DNA of 8,706 bases from an uncultured Bacilli bacterium (GCA_947624535.1 CANQKU010000044.1:1-8706), one strand, 5' to 3'. Shown: positions 1 through 6,610, counted from the first letter of the stretch. The notes: generated by a model not told the origin, from the letters alone. Translations and numbers: made by a program.

Positions 1-219
1 GAAATCTCCTAGAGTGCTATTGATATAGGATTGCAGTGGGTACTAAGTGGCAATCAAGTCATGTGTTCGGTAACGGCATATTAATTTCTTGAAAGGGGAA
101 CCACTTATTTGGTAACGAATAAGTAGAAGTTAGGGAAATCCTACTTGACCTAAGACTCAAAGTTTACTATATTAATCGCCATTGATTTACAAAGTTAGTA
201 TGAAAATACTACTTTTTTT
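1..219 (+). ncRNA. Structured non-coding RNA, family unassigned, 5' end possibly outside the window
   Basis: No credible reading frame covers this stretch, yet it is dense in hairpins and ends in an intrinsic terminator. Visible stems are: 29-34 with 50-55 (GATTGC/GCAATC, 15-nt loop); 103-111 with 116-124, nine pairs closed by a GUAA tetraloop; a shorter stem around a second GUAA loop at 70-73; and 127-134 with 140-146 (one bulged T). The loop segment TAAGTGG (44-50) is fully complementary to CCACTTA (101-107), which suggests a pseudoknot or an alternative fold. GNRA loops plus a possible pseudoknot are typical of compact, conserved RNAs. I compared it from memory with RNase P, tmRNA, SRP RNA, 6S RNA, glmS and common riboswitches and found no match. 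The Firmicutes raiA-motif RNA is a guess only. It could also be a leader of the gene at 249, but an extended -10 element follows the terminator, which favours an independent transcript. Confidence 0.6.
191..219 (+). terminator. Intrinsic terminator of the left-edge RNA
   Basis: AAAG at 191-194 and TAGTAT at 196-201 pair with ATACTA at 206-211 and CTTT at 212-215, with one bulged T and a GAAA loop. A run of seven T begins at 213. The stem is AT-rich but has the classic layout. Confidence 0.8.
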
Positions 220-220
220 A

Positions 221-229
221 TGCTATAAT
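221..229 (+). promoter_or_regulatory. Extended -10 promoter of the DUF21-like gene
   Basis: TGC followed by TATAAT (224-229) is a perfect extended -10 element directly after the terminator T-tract. No convincing -35 box is seen at the right distance (near 201-206), which is tolerable with an extended -10. Transcription would start near 236, giving a very short leader that contains GGAG at 237-240. Confidence 0.55.
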
Positions 230-248
230 AGTTATTGGAGAGAAATAT

Positions 249-845
249 ATGAAAAGAAAAAATAAAAGTGAGATAGAAAACTTAAAAATACAAACAAGAA
301 GACGTGAAAAAATCAAAAAAGAATTAGTCGATAAAAAATGGATTACTACTATTTTAATAGTTACTTTTTCCTTATCATTTGGTATGTCTTTTTTATCGGA
401 GTCAACAGTACCTAATTTAAATTTAATAGGTGGTATTATTATTGCTTTAATTTTCATTATATTAGGTATTTTATTTGATATTGTTGGTGTAAGTGTAACA
501 GCAGCATCACCTAAAGTATTTCATTCGATGAATGCTAGAAAAGTAAGGGGTGCTAATATTGCTGTTAAATTTAAAAAAAATAGTGAAAAAGTATCTTCAT
601 TTTGTTGTGACGTCATAGGAGATATTTGTGGTGTAATATCAGGTAGTACTTCAGTTACTATTGCTTTAGCTCTATCTAAAACAACAGGAATTAATTCATT
701 TATGATGACTTTATTAGTAACTGCCGTAGTAGCCTCTTTAACGATAGGTGGTAAAGCTATTGGAAAAAGTTTCGCTATTAATAAATGTGATATTATCTTA
801 TATGAATTTTCAAAAATAGTATCTTATTTCTATCATAGTAAATAG
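249..845 (+). CDS. Membrane protein resembling the DUF21 (CNNM/CorB) domain, without CBS domains
   Basis: A 198-residue integral membrane protein. Residues 1-30 are a charged, lysine-rich cytoplasmic start. Hydrophobic segments follow at about 31-50, 58-85 and 149-168, with a weaker one at about 118-142. Residues 79-134 contain a run (VTAASPKVFHSM, KVRGA, then GDICGVISG) that resembles the juxtamembrane part of the DUF21 domain of CNNM/CorB magnesium transport proteins. Those proteins normally add a CBS pair and a CorC domain; here the protein stops after the membrane part. Short Firmicutes homologues are often labelled CorB-like; whether they move magnesium is unknown to me. The start is supported by GGAGAG at 237-242, about seven bases upstream. 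Its own promoter lies before it and a terminator follows, so it is probably transcribed alone. Membrane location is secure; the transport role is inference. Confidence 0.75.
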   Translation: MKRKNKSEIENLKIQTRRREKIKKELVDKKWITTILIVTFSLSFGMSFLSESTVPNLNLIGGIIIALIFIILGILFDIVGVSVTAASPKVFHSMNARKVRGANIAVKFKKNSEKVSSFCCDVIGDICGVISGSTSVTIALALSKTTGINSFMMTLLVTAVVASLTIGGKAIGKSFAINKCDIILYEFSKIVSYFYHSK

Positions 846-857
846 ATATTTTTATTT

Positions 858-884
858 AGAAGATACATCTTATCTTCTTTTTTT
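858..884 (+). terminator. Intrinsic terminator after the DUF21-like gene
   Basis: AGAAGATA (858-865) pairs perfectly with TATCTTCT (871-878) around a five-base loop and runs into a T-tract (878-884). It lies 13 bases after the stop codon and closes this unit before the next promoter. Confidence 0.85.
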
Positions 885-885
885 C

Positions 886-914
886 TTGCTTTTTTTACTA
901 TTTTATGATAAAAT
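886..914 (+). promoter_or_regulatory. Promoter of the M60 peptidase operon
   Basis: TTGCTT (886-891), a 17-base spacer and TAAAAT (909-914), with TG at 906-907 giving an extended -10. The predicted start is near 921, just ahead of a strong Shine-Dalgarno GAGGAGG (928-934) placed ten bases before the ATG at 945. Confidence 0.65.
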
Positions 915-944
915 AAGCGACAAATATGAGGAGGTTGGTTTTTT

Positions 945-3900
945 ATGAAAAAGAATATTAAAAAGATTGCTATAGTTAGTTTAATACTTGCTATCGTAAT
1001 TAATCAATTTACATTTTTATTTTCTGTTTATGCTAAAGAACAAAATAATATAGAAACAGTTAAGAAAAATGAAAATAGTTATTGGAGTACTAGTAATAAG
1101 CCAATATTTTATGGTACTACTAAGATTACTTTAAAAAAGGGAATTATTGATAAATTTGACGTGCTTGATACTAGATTTAGAATTTTTGCTAAGGACTTTG
1201 AAGATGGTGACTTAACTAATAAAATCACTCATTCTGGAAATGTTGATCCAAATAAAGTAGGAAATTATCAAATTACTTATCGTGTAAAAGATTCACATAA
1301 TAATGAGTCTATCATAGTTGTACCAGTTGAAGTAACTGATCAAAGTGATGCTAAAATTACAGTAGAGAAGACTTTATATACTATTCCATCTACTTGGAAT
1401 ATGGATTTAGCAGGATTTAGTCGTTGTAATTATGGAGATAGGCAAATTTTAGGAATTTATATGCCCAAAGAAACTACTGTAAAAGCAAGAATTATCTCAT
1501 CAGATGCTGATATTTCCCTAGACTTTATTACTAATGACTCGGCATTAGAAATTTCTCAAAACTTACCTAAAGATGGTAGTTGGGTAACTCTTCAAAATAA
1601 AGTTGTTAATAAAGAGACTAATGAAATATCTTATTATGATGCTGTGCCTGTTTTTAGAAGTACAGTTTTATCTAAAGATGCGACTGACTTATCTAAAACT
1701 TGGAAAGTTGAATTACAATATGATGAGGATATTCCATCACTAAAATATTATCATGAAAATGATGATCAAGATGCTTATTACAAAGCTTTTAGAGAAAGTG
1801 GAGATACTTATTCAGTTATTGAAAATGAAGTTTTAACAATCGTTGTACCACTTAAAGATATTGATAGATTGGTAAATCATACTTATTATGATAATGGGTT
1901 TAAAACATTAGATGAATTTTTAAATTATTATCAAAAAGTTGTTGATCAAATGGATGAATATATTGGTCTAAGCTTAAATCCAGAAAAAATTACTGATCAA
2001 AATGTTAGAACTAAATACTTAGTAAGAGCTAATGTCCATGGAGCAGGAGCAGCTTATTATAGTGGAAATCATGTTGGTATCCACAGTGACTCTATCTCAG
2101 CATTTTTCCAAATGAACTGGGGTGGTCTACATGAATTAGCTCATGGCTATCAAGGAAATTTAGGAAAAGGTGAAATGGGTCTAGGAGAAGTTGGTAATAA
2201 TATCATAGGTCACTATATTCAAATTGATAAGGATATTTATTTCCATCCTGGAGACTGGCTAGGTGAACTATCTAAAATTGAAGATAATAAAAATAAAGAT
2301 AGATTAGCAGGAAAACTTTTCACAGAACTTGACGTTTCTGATAGATTATATATGATTGTTAACTTATTTGACTACTTTGAAGGTGGTACAACTTACTCTA
2401 AAATATTTAGTTGGTATCGTGAGAAGTTAGAAGCAGGAAAAATTCCTAATAAAAATGCTAATCAAGATATTTATGTTCAAGCTATCGCAGAGATATATAA
2501 TGTAAATATTATCCCTTATATGGAAGCATGGAATTTAACAATTTCTGATGACGTAAAAGAAGATATTTATAGTAGAGGATACCAAACATTAACAATTTTA
2601 AAAGACATGGTAAGTGAAGATACTTTATCAAAAATTACTACTGATAGTGAAAATAAATTAAAATATAGATTAGTAGATAATGAAACTTATAATAAATATA
2701 ATATAGTTGGAAATGCTACTATAAAAATTAATATAGATGACTTAGAAAAAATTAAGGGAAAAGAGTTAATTATTAAAGATCAAGATAAAATTATTAGAAA
2801 AGAAAAAATTACTTCTAATGAGGTAACTATTAAAGATTTAAATGTTGGATCTTATGATATTCAAATGCCTATTTTAAATGATTATCTTCAAAATAGAATG
2901 AATATTTTAGTTAAAGAGGGAAAAGATTTAACATATGAGTATTCTTATCAAAAATTAACTGATATTGACTATGGTAATTATTTATCTTTTATCTTACAAG
3001 GTACTTATAATACTTATGGATATAAATTAACTTTTTCTAATCACTATAAGACTGCTAAAATTGAGTTTGGACAAGCTGGTTTTTCTAATATTTCTGAAGC
3101 TTCTGTAAGAATTTATGATAAACAAAAAAGATTAGTTAGTGAAGAAGTAAAAGGTTATGATGAGTTAGGTAATGCTTCATCTAATGGAATATATTTTAAT
3201 TTTCATAAAGATCCATATGAAGTAAATTTAGAGCCTGGATATACAATAGAAGTTACTCATTCTAATTATCAAAATAAAGTTAAATGGATGAATGTATTAA
3301 ATAATGAAGAAGTTATAGAATATGTACCAACTACTTTAACTACTAATTATATTGTTATTGAAGATGGTATTATTATGGAGGGTATGAATGAGGATACTGC
3401 TCATGAGTTAGCTTATCAAACATTAAGAAGTCAAATCATGAGTGAATTAGATGCTTATCAAGAACGTGTTACTAAAGAAGAATTAGAAAATAGAACAATT
3501 AACTTTACTGAAAAATCTCATATGATTTATCTATATCAATTATTAAATGAAGAAGATCAAGAAAAGTATAATGAATTAATTACTAAAGTTAAACAAGGAG
3601 GTATTCCAACTGTTAAAACAGTAGGTAAGTTAGAGTATGACCAAGCTCAACAAATTGACTTATATTCTTTAATTGAGGTTACTGATAATGAAGATGGGGT
3701 AATTGATTTAAATAGTGAAAATACTAAAATTGAAACGAATTTGGATAATAATAAGGCAGGTGTATATAAAGTTTCTTATGAAATCCAAGACTCTGACCTT
3801 AATAAAGTAAGCTATGAACTAGAAATTAAGATTAATAAATCTAGTAGTTCTTCACCAAGCGAAGATACCCCAAGTACTGGTGGAGATGAGCCAAGTATTG

Positions 3901-4289
3901 GAGGAGATGACCCAAGCATAGGTGGAGATGAGCCAAGTACTGGTGGAGATGATCAAAATACTTCGGAAGATGAAACTAATCCTGGTGATAATAATAATGG
4001 AGACGAAGTTGTAAATCCACCTGAGAATGATAGTAATGATGAAGAAAATAATGATGATGAAGTTGAAAATTCAAATAATAGTAATTCAAATAATAATTCA
4101 GTAGAAGATACTATTAATGAAGCAACACCTATAACTAACAATAACAATAATAATGTTGATGGTATAACAATAGTTAATGTTCCAGATACTATGTCTACTT
4201 CTTCTATGTGGCAATATGGTGTAGGGATTTGGGTTTTCTCATTAGGTGTTTATGTATTATACTTAGCTATTAAAAATATTAAAGAATAG
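945..4289 (+). CDS. Secreted, membrane-anchored M60/enhancin-like zinc metallopeptidase (probable mucinase)
   Basis: A 1114-residue surface protein. Residues 1-30 form a signal peptide (basic start, hydrophobic core, likely cut after VYA). Residues about 50-132 form an Ig-like domain of the DUF5011 kind. The M60-like catalytic region spans about 145-545. It contains HELAH at 396-400 and GEVGNN at 414-419, so E415 lies 15 residues after H400, fitting the M60 zinc motif HExxH-x(8-28)-E. Residues about 670-795 resemble the mucin/carbohydrate-binding module found in enhancin-like proteins. A helical stretch (about 810-885) and a second Ig-like domain (about 888-965) follow. Then come a low-complexity stalk rich in S, P, G, D, E and N (966-1072), a VPDTM motif (1079-1083) and a hydrophobic anchor (about 1090-1108) ending NIKE. 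Known M60 enzymes cleave O-glycosylated proteins such as mucins; that role is inferred here. The start is set by GAGGAGG at 928-934. It is the first gene of a two-gene operon. The catalytic motif looks intact. Confidence 0.9.
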   Translation: MKKNIKKIAIVSLILAIVINQFTFLFSVYAKEQNNIETVKKNENSYWSTSNKPIFYGTTKITLKKGIIDKFDVLDTRFRIFAKDFEDGDLTNKITHSGNVDPNKVGNYQITYRVKDSHNNESIIVVPVEVTDQSDAKITVEKTLYTIPSTWNMDLAGFSRCNYGDRQILGIYMPKETTVKARIISSDADISLDFITNDSALEISQNLPKDGSWVTLQNKVVNKETNEISYYDAVPVFRSTVLSKDATDLSKTWKVELQYDEDIPSLKYYHENDDQDAYYKAFRESGDTYSVIENEVLTIVVPLKDIDRLVNHTYYDNGFKTLDEFLNYYQKVVDQMDEYIGLSLNPEKITDQNVRTKYLVRANVHGAGAAYYSGNHVGIHSDSISAFFQMNWGGLHELAHGYQGNLGKGEMGLGEVGNNIIGHYIQIDKDIYFHPGDWLGELSKIEDNKNKDRLAGKLFTELDVSDRLYMIVNLFDYFEGGTTYSKIFSWYREKLEAGKIPNKNANQDIYVQAIAEIYNVNIIPYMEAWNLTISDDVKEDIYSRGYQTLTILKDMVSEDTLSKITTDSENKLKYRLVDNETYNKYNIVGNATIKINIDDLEKIKGKELIIKDQDKIIRKEKITSNEVTIKDLNVGSYDIQMPILNDYLQNRMNILVKEGKDLTYEYSYQKLTDIDYGNYLSFILQGTYNTYGYKLTFSNHYKTAKIEFGQAGFSNISEASVRIYDKQKRLVSEEVKGYDELGNASSNGIYFNFHKDPYEVNLEPGYTIEVTHSNYQNKVKWMNVLNNEEVIEYVPTTLTTNYIVIEDGIIMEGMNEDTAHELAYQTLRSQIMSELDAYQERVTKEELENRTINFTEKSHMIYLYQLLNEEDQEKYNELITKVKQGGIPTVKTVGKLEYDQAQQIDLYSLIEVTDNEDGVIDLNSENTKIETNLDNNKAGVYKVSYEIQDSDLNKVSYELEIKINKSSSSSPSEDTPSTGGDEPSIGGDDPSIGGDEPSTGGDDQNTSEDETNPGDNNNGDEVVNPPENDSNDEENNDDEVENSNNSNSNNNSVEDTINEATPITNNNNNNVDGITIVNVPDTMSTSSMWQYGVGIWVFSLGVYVLYLAIKNIKE
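3870..3953 (+). repeat. Four 21-bp tandem repeats encoding PS(T/I)GGD(E/D)
   Basis: Four in-frame units of 21 bp encode PSTGGDE, PSIGGDD, PSIGGDE and PSTGGDD (residues 976-1003 of the M60 protein). They differ at a few, partly synonymous, positions. They sit in the acidic stalk before the membrane anchor, a usual place for length variation by slippage or recombination. Confidence 0.9.
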
Positions 4290-4302
4290 AGGATGATTAG
4301 TT

Positions 4303-5130
4303 ATGCATAAAGAATATGTTTTAGAAAATGGTTTAGTAAAAATCTATGATGTTAAAGATAATCTAGAAGAAATTAGAGAAGCTAATGCTAATATAGATGA
4401 GATTTTAATGCTTGAAAATTACCTTGAAGTTTTAGATGGTATTTTAGCTACTGAACAAAGTAATTCTCTTGAACTACTTGAGCATATTGACTATTTAGAA
4501 GATAGTCTTGACTCAACAATGTATATATCATATGGTGTTTTCCTAATAAACTTTATTACATGTCTATCAGTCTTACCAAAAACACCATTAGCAGTTAGTC
4601 TTAATACTGCTATTACACTTACTATGCCAGTTTTAATTAATCTTATTAAAAATAGTACTATTATAAGATATAAAAAAGAAGAAAAATCCTCAGAGTTAAT
4701 TACAAAATATTATAAAAGAAAATTTGAACAAGTTGACAAAGAAATTGATAAATTAAAAGAAGATAAATCTAGTAAGTGTAGTAATATAATAGAGAAAGAA
4801 CCAATTGGTGTTCAAAGTATTGAAGATTATCTTTATGAATTAACTGACTCTAGTTATAATCTTGCTTATTGCCTAAAACATAAAAATAAGTTAAAAAAAT
4901 TATATAAATCAAATAAATTAGATAATTATTTTACTTCAATTGGGTGTAGTGAAGAAGATAAAAAAATTTATAAAGAAATTTTAGGTTTTAACTTCATGGA
5001 TGAAAATAATGATAATTCAAAGGATTTAGAAAACATTAATAATGATTTTCCAAATCTAAGTGATACTACTCTAAGAAATTTAAATTTACCAGATTTAGAT
5101 ACTAAAGATAAACATTTAAAAAAGAAATAA
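4303..5130 (+). CDS. Unrecognised membrane protein co-transcribed with the M60 peptidase
   Basis: A 275-residue protein that I do not recognise. Residues 1-72 are acidic and helical, with heptad-like leucine and isoleucine spacing. Two hydrophobic segments (about 74-92 and 96-116) are split by a short PKTP turn, forming a membrane hairpin. Residues 120-165 are strongly charged and probably coiled-coil, with many lysines just after the second segment, which suggests that both ends are cytoplasmic. The C-terminus (232-275) is polar, rich in N and D, ending HLKKK. There is no signal peptide and no catalytic motif that I can see. The gene begins 13 bases after the M60 stop, with AGAGG (4288-4292) overlapping that stop codon and no promoter between, so the two should share a transcript. 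A scaffold, sensor or export-partner role for the M60 protein is only a guess. A terminator follows at 5191-5223. Confidence 0.75.
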   Translation: MHKEYVLENGLVKIYDVKDNLEEIREANANIDEILMLENYLEVLDGILATEQSNSLELLEHIDYLEDSLDSTMYISYGVFLINFITCLSVLPKTPLAVSLNTAITLTMPVLINLIKNSTIIRYKKEEKSSELITKYYKRKFEQVDKEIDKLKEDKSSKCSNIIEKEPIGVQSIEDYLYELTDSSYNLAYCLKHKNKLKKLYKSNKLDNYFTSIGCSEEDKKIYKEILGFNFMDENNDNSKDLENINNDFPNLSDTTLRNLNLPDLDTKDKHLKKK

Positions 5131-5161
5131 GTAAATAATTATATATTTAAAATGTTAAGCG

Positions 5162-5185
5162 TTTAAGTTTTTGATATAACTTAAA
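5162..5185 (+). repeat. AT-rich hairpin between the M60 operon and its terminator
   Basis: TTTAAGTT (5162-5169) is perfectly complementary to AACTTAAA (5178-5185), with an eight-base loop. No T-tract follows at once, so it is probably not a terminator itself. It may be an RNA-protecting 3' stem or chance in AT-rich DNA. Confidence 0.4.
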
Positions 5186-5190
5186 TTTAT

Positions 5191-5223
5191 AAGGAAAGAA
5201 CCTTGTCATTCTTTCTTTTTTTT
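5191..5223 (+). terminator. Intrinsic terminator of the M60 operon
   Basis: GAAAGAA (5194-5200) pairs with TTCTTTC (5209-5215) around an eight-base loop; the stem can extend into AAG with a G-T pair. Eight T follow (5216-5223). It is the only clear end for the M60/membrane protein transcript, about 60 bases after the last stop. Confidence 0.75.
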
Positions 5224-5245
5224 ATAAGGAATTTCCTCCTTATAA
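5222..5245 (+). repeat. Perfect inverted repeat, candidate left-end hairpin of the IS element
   Basis: TTATAAGGA (5222-5230) and TCCTTATAA (5237-5245) are a perfect nine-base inverted repeat around ATTTCC. IS200/IS605 elements use subterminal hairpins at both ends for recognition by the Y1 transposase, so a left-end role is plausible. TTTATAAGGAA also occurs directly at 5186-5196. Confidence 0.5.
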
Positions 5246-5276
5246 ATAATTTTTTAGAAAAAATTAAAATAAGCTA

Positions 5277-5305
5277 TTGACCAAAACTAATGTTTGACTT
5301 ATAAT
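5277..5305 (+). promoter_or_regulatory. Promoter of tnpB
   Basis: TTGACC (5277-5282), a 17-base spacer and a perfect TATAAT (5300-5305) form a near-consensus vegetative promoter. The upstream ATG at 5304 overlaps the -10 box and therefore cannot be the translation start of this transcript. Confidence 0.8.
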
Positions 5306-5327
5306 GAAGTTGTTAGGGGGGATATAC

Positions 5328-6476
5328 ATGATAATTAATAAAGCATATATGTTTAGACTTTATCCAACTGAAGAACAAAAAATATTAATTAATAAGTGTA
5401 TTGGTAGTAGTCGTTTTGTTTATAATTATTATTTAAACAAAAAAGAAGAACTTTATAAAAATCAAAAAAATTTATCTTTAAAAGATATGAAGCAAGATTT
5501 ATTACTTTTAGGGATAGAATATCCATGGCTAAAAGAAGTAGATAGTTGTGCTTTGAGAACTTCATTAGAAGATTTAGATAGAGCATATATAAACTTTTAT
5601 AATGGTAGTGGGCATCCTAAATTTAAAAAGAAAAATTATAATAGTACATATAGAACTTGTTGTATAAGAAGTACATATAAAGATAAAAGTTATTCTAATA
5701 TAAAAGTAGATTTAATAAATAGAAAAATAAAATTACCTAAAATAGGTAATATAAAATTTAGAGGATATAGAAAATTATTAGAATTTCCATTTAAAATATT
5801 TAATGCAACAGTAAGTAAAGTAGCAGGTAAATATTATGTAAGTATATGTGTAGAAGAAGAAATAGAACTAGAACAATTTTGTCCAAAGTATATAACAGGA
5901 ATAGATTTAGGTGTAAAAGATTTGGTAATAACTAGTAATGGTGTAAAATATAAGGCAATAGAAAATATAAAGAAATATGAAAGAAAGATAAAAGGATATA
6001 ATAAAGCATTATCTAGAAGTATGAGAGGAAGTAAAAATAGAGAAAAAATAATAAAAAAATTACAAAGAAATTATGAAAAATTAAGAAATGCAAGAAAATA
6101 TTATACCCATTTAATAACAAGTAATTTAGTAAAAGAAAATGATATAATCGCATGTGAAACATTAAAAGTAAAAGATATGATTGAAGAAACTAAGCATCGT
6201 TTTAGAAAATATATAGTAAATAGTTCATTATATGAGATAAAAAGACAACTGGAATATAAATGTTTATGGAATAATAAGAGGTTAATAAAGATAAATACAT
6301 ATTATCCAAGCAGTCAAATATGTAGTGTATGTGGAAATAGAAAAAAAGAATTAAAAGATTTAAAAATAAGAAGTTTTATATGCGAAGAATGTAAAAATGA
6401 ATTAGATAGGGATATAAATGCAAGTGTAAATATACTAATGGAGGGGATAAGAAAATATATAGAACAAATAGTTTAA
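5328..6476 (+). CDS. tnpB: TnpB, RNA-guided RuvC nuclease of the IS200/IS605 family
   Basis: A 382-residue TnpB of normal length. The N-terminus, with KAYMFRLYPTEEQ, is the family's helix-turn-helix start. Later come RuvC-I (GIDLG, D193), RuvC-II (ACETL, E277), a zinc ribbon with CSVC (C332, C335) and CEEC (C352, C355), and RuvC-III in DRDINASVNI (D360/D362). All three acidic residues and all four cysteines are present, so it should be catalytically competent. Characterised TnpB proteins bind an omega RNA from the element's right end and cut DNA next to a short target motif, helping the element persist. The start at 5328 is chosen because AGGGGGG (5315-5321) lies six bases upstream; the in-frame ATG at 5304 falls inside the -10 box. 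Isoleucine is mostly ATA and arginine AGA here, while neighbouring genes favour ATT, a sign of separate origin. No tnpA is adjacent. Confidence 0.95.
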   Translation: MIINKAYMFRLYPTEEQKILINKCIGSSRFVYNYYLNKKEELYKNQKNLSLKDMKQDLLLLGIEYPWLKEVDSCALRTSLEDLDRAYINFYNGSGHPKFKKKNYNSTYRTCCIRSTYKDKSYSNIKVDLINRKIKLPKIGNIKFRGYRKLLEFPFKIFNATVSKVAGKYYVSICVEEEIELEQFCPKYITGIDLGVKDLVITSNGVKYKAIENIKKYERKIKGYNKALSRSMRGSKNREKIIKKLQRNYEKLRNARKYYTHLITSNLVKENDIIACETLKVKDMIEETKHRFRKYIVNSSLYEIKRQLEYKCLWNNKRLIKINTYYPSSQICSVCGNRKKELKDLKIRSFICEECKNELDRDINASVNILMEGIRKYIEQIV

Positions 6477-6584
6477 AAAAATAAATCAAAAAAAATAAGT
6501 ACGGTAGCGACTATCGGAGATTGGTCTTTGGAGGGTAGAAATTACCCAGTGAAGAAGAAAATCCAAATCGTGAGATTTGGGCAT
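6477..6584 (+). ncRNA. Putative omega RNA (TnpB guide RNA scaffold)
   Basis: After the tnpB stop lies a conserved-looking series of hairpins. CGGTAG (6502-6507) pairs with CTATCG (6511-6516). GGGTA (6533-6537) pairs with TACCC (6543-6547), followed by CCAGTGAAGAAGAAAATCC. CCAAATC (6563-6569) pairs with GATTTGG (6574-6580) around GTGA. This arrangement, and the GTAGAAATTACCCAGTGAAG segment, is typical of the right end of Firmicutes tnpB elements, where the omega RNA scaffold is encoded and the guide is read from DNA just past the element. The RNA probably begins inside the 3' part of tnpB; its 5' end and the exact scaffold/guide junction cannot be placed. Confidence 0.7.
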
Positions 6585-6606
6585 GATTTATTTATAAATC
6601 ATTTTT
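6583..6606 (+). terminator. Hairpin and T-run at the IS right end, terminator-like
   Basis: ATGATTTA (6583-6590) pairs with TAAATCAT (6595-6602) around TTTA, followed by TTTTT ending at 6606. It could be the subterminal right-end hairpin of the element, a terminator for tnpB/omega RNA transcription, or both. It would help insulate the ABC-F gene downstream. Confidence 0.5.
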
Positions 6607-6610
6607 GTTC

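Larger units (their letters stand above)
5221..6602 (+). mobile_element. tnpB-only IS200/IS605-family element (IS1341 type), borders approximate
   Basis: The element carries an intact tnpB and an omega-RNA-like right end, but no Y1 transposase gene (tnpA), so it would depend on a TnpA in trans. The left border is placed near TTTAT (5221-5225), a TnpB-type target motif known from related elements. The 5222-5245 hairpin could be the left-end stem. The right end is placed near the hairpin at 6583-6602. TTATAAATAA at 5240-5249 recurs inverted at 6588-6597, which may mark the ends or be chance. It sits between a host terminator and the promoter of the ABC-F gene, disrupting neither gene. Exact ends cannot be fixed without an empty site. 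Confidence 0.65.

Noticed and set aside
1..180. RNase P RNA, tmRNA, SRP RNA, 6S RNA or glmS ribozyme
   Set aside because: The short GGGGAACC and GGTAACG matches are common in structured RNAs, but the diagnostic conserved blocks of each family are missing near the 3' end.
218..457. Minus-strand open frame of 79 codons
   Set aside because: It is the antisense shadow of the DUF21-like gene and its upstream region, hydrophobic only because the AT-rich sequence reads that way; no ribosome binding site.
3870..3953. CRISPR array
   Set aside because: The 21-bp units are contiguous, in frame and without spacers; they encode a protein stalk.
3953..4147. Minus-strand open frame of 64 codons
   Set aside because: It is the reverse reading of the low-complexity N/D/E-rich stalk of the M60 gene and gives a meaningless L/S-rich peptide.
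5304..5327. Upstream ATG as start of tnpB
   Set aside because: This ATG lies inside the TATAAT -10 box and has no ribosome binding site; the ATG at 5328 has AGGGGGG at the right distance and begins with the family's usual N-terminus.
5389..5586. Minus-strand open frame of 65 codons
   Set aside because: Shadow of tnpB with no start signals or recognisable protein.
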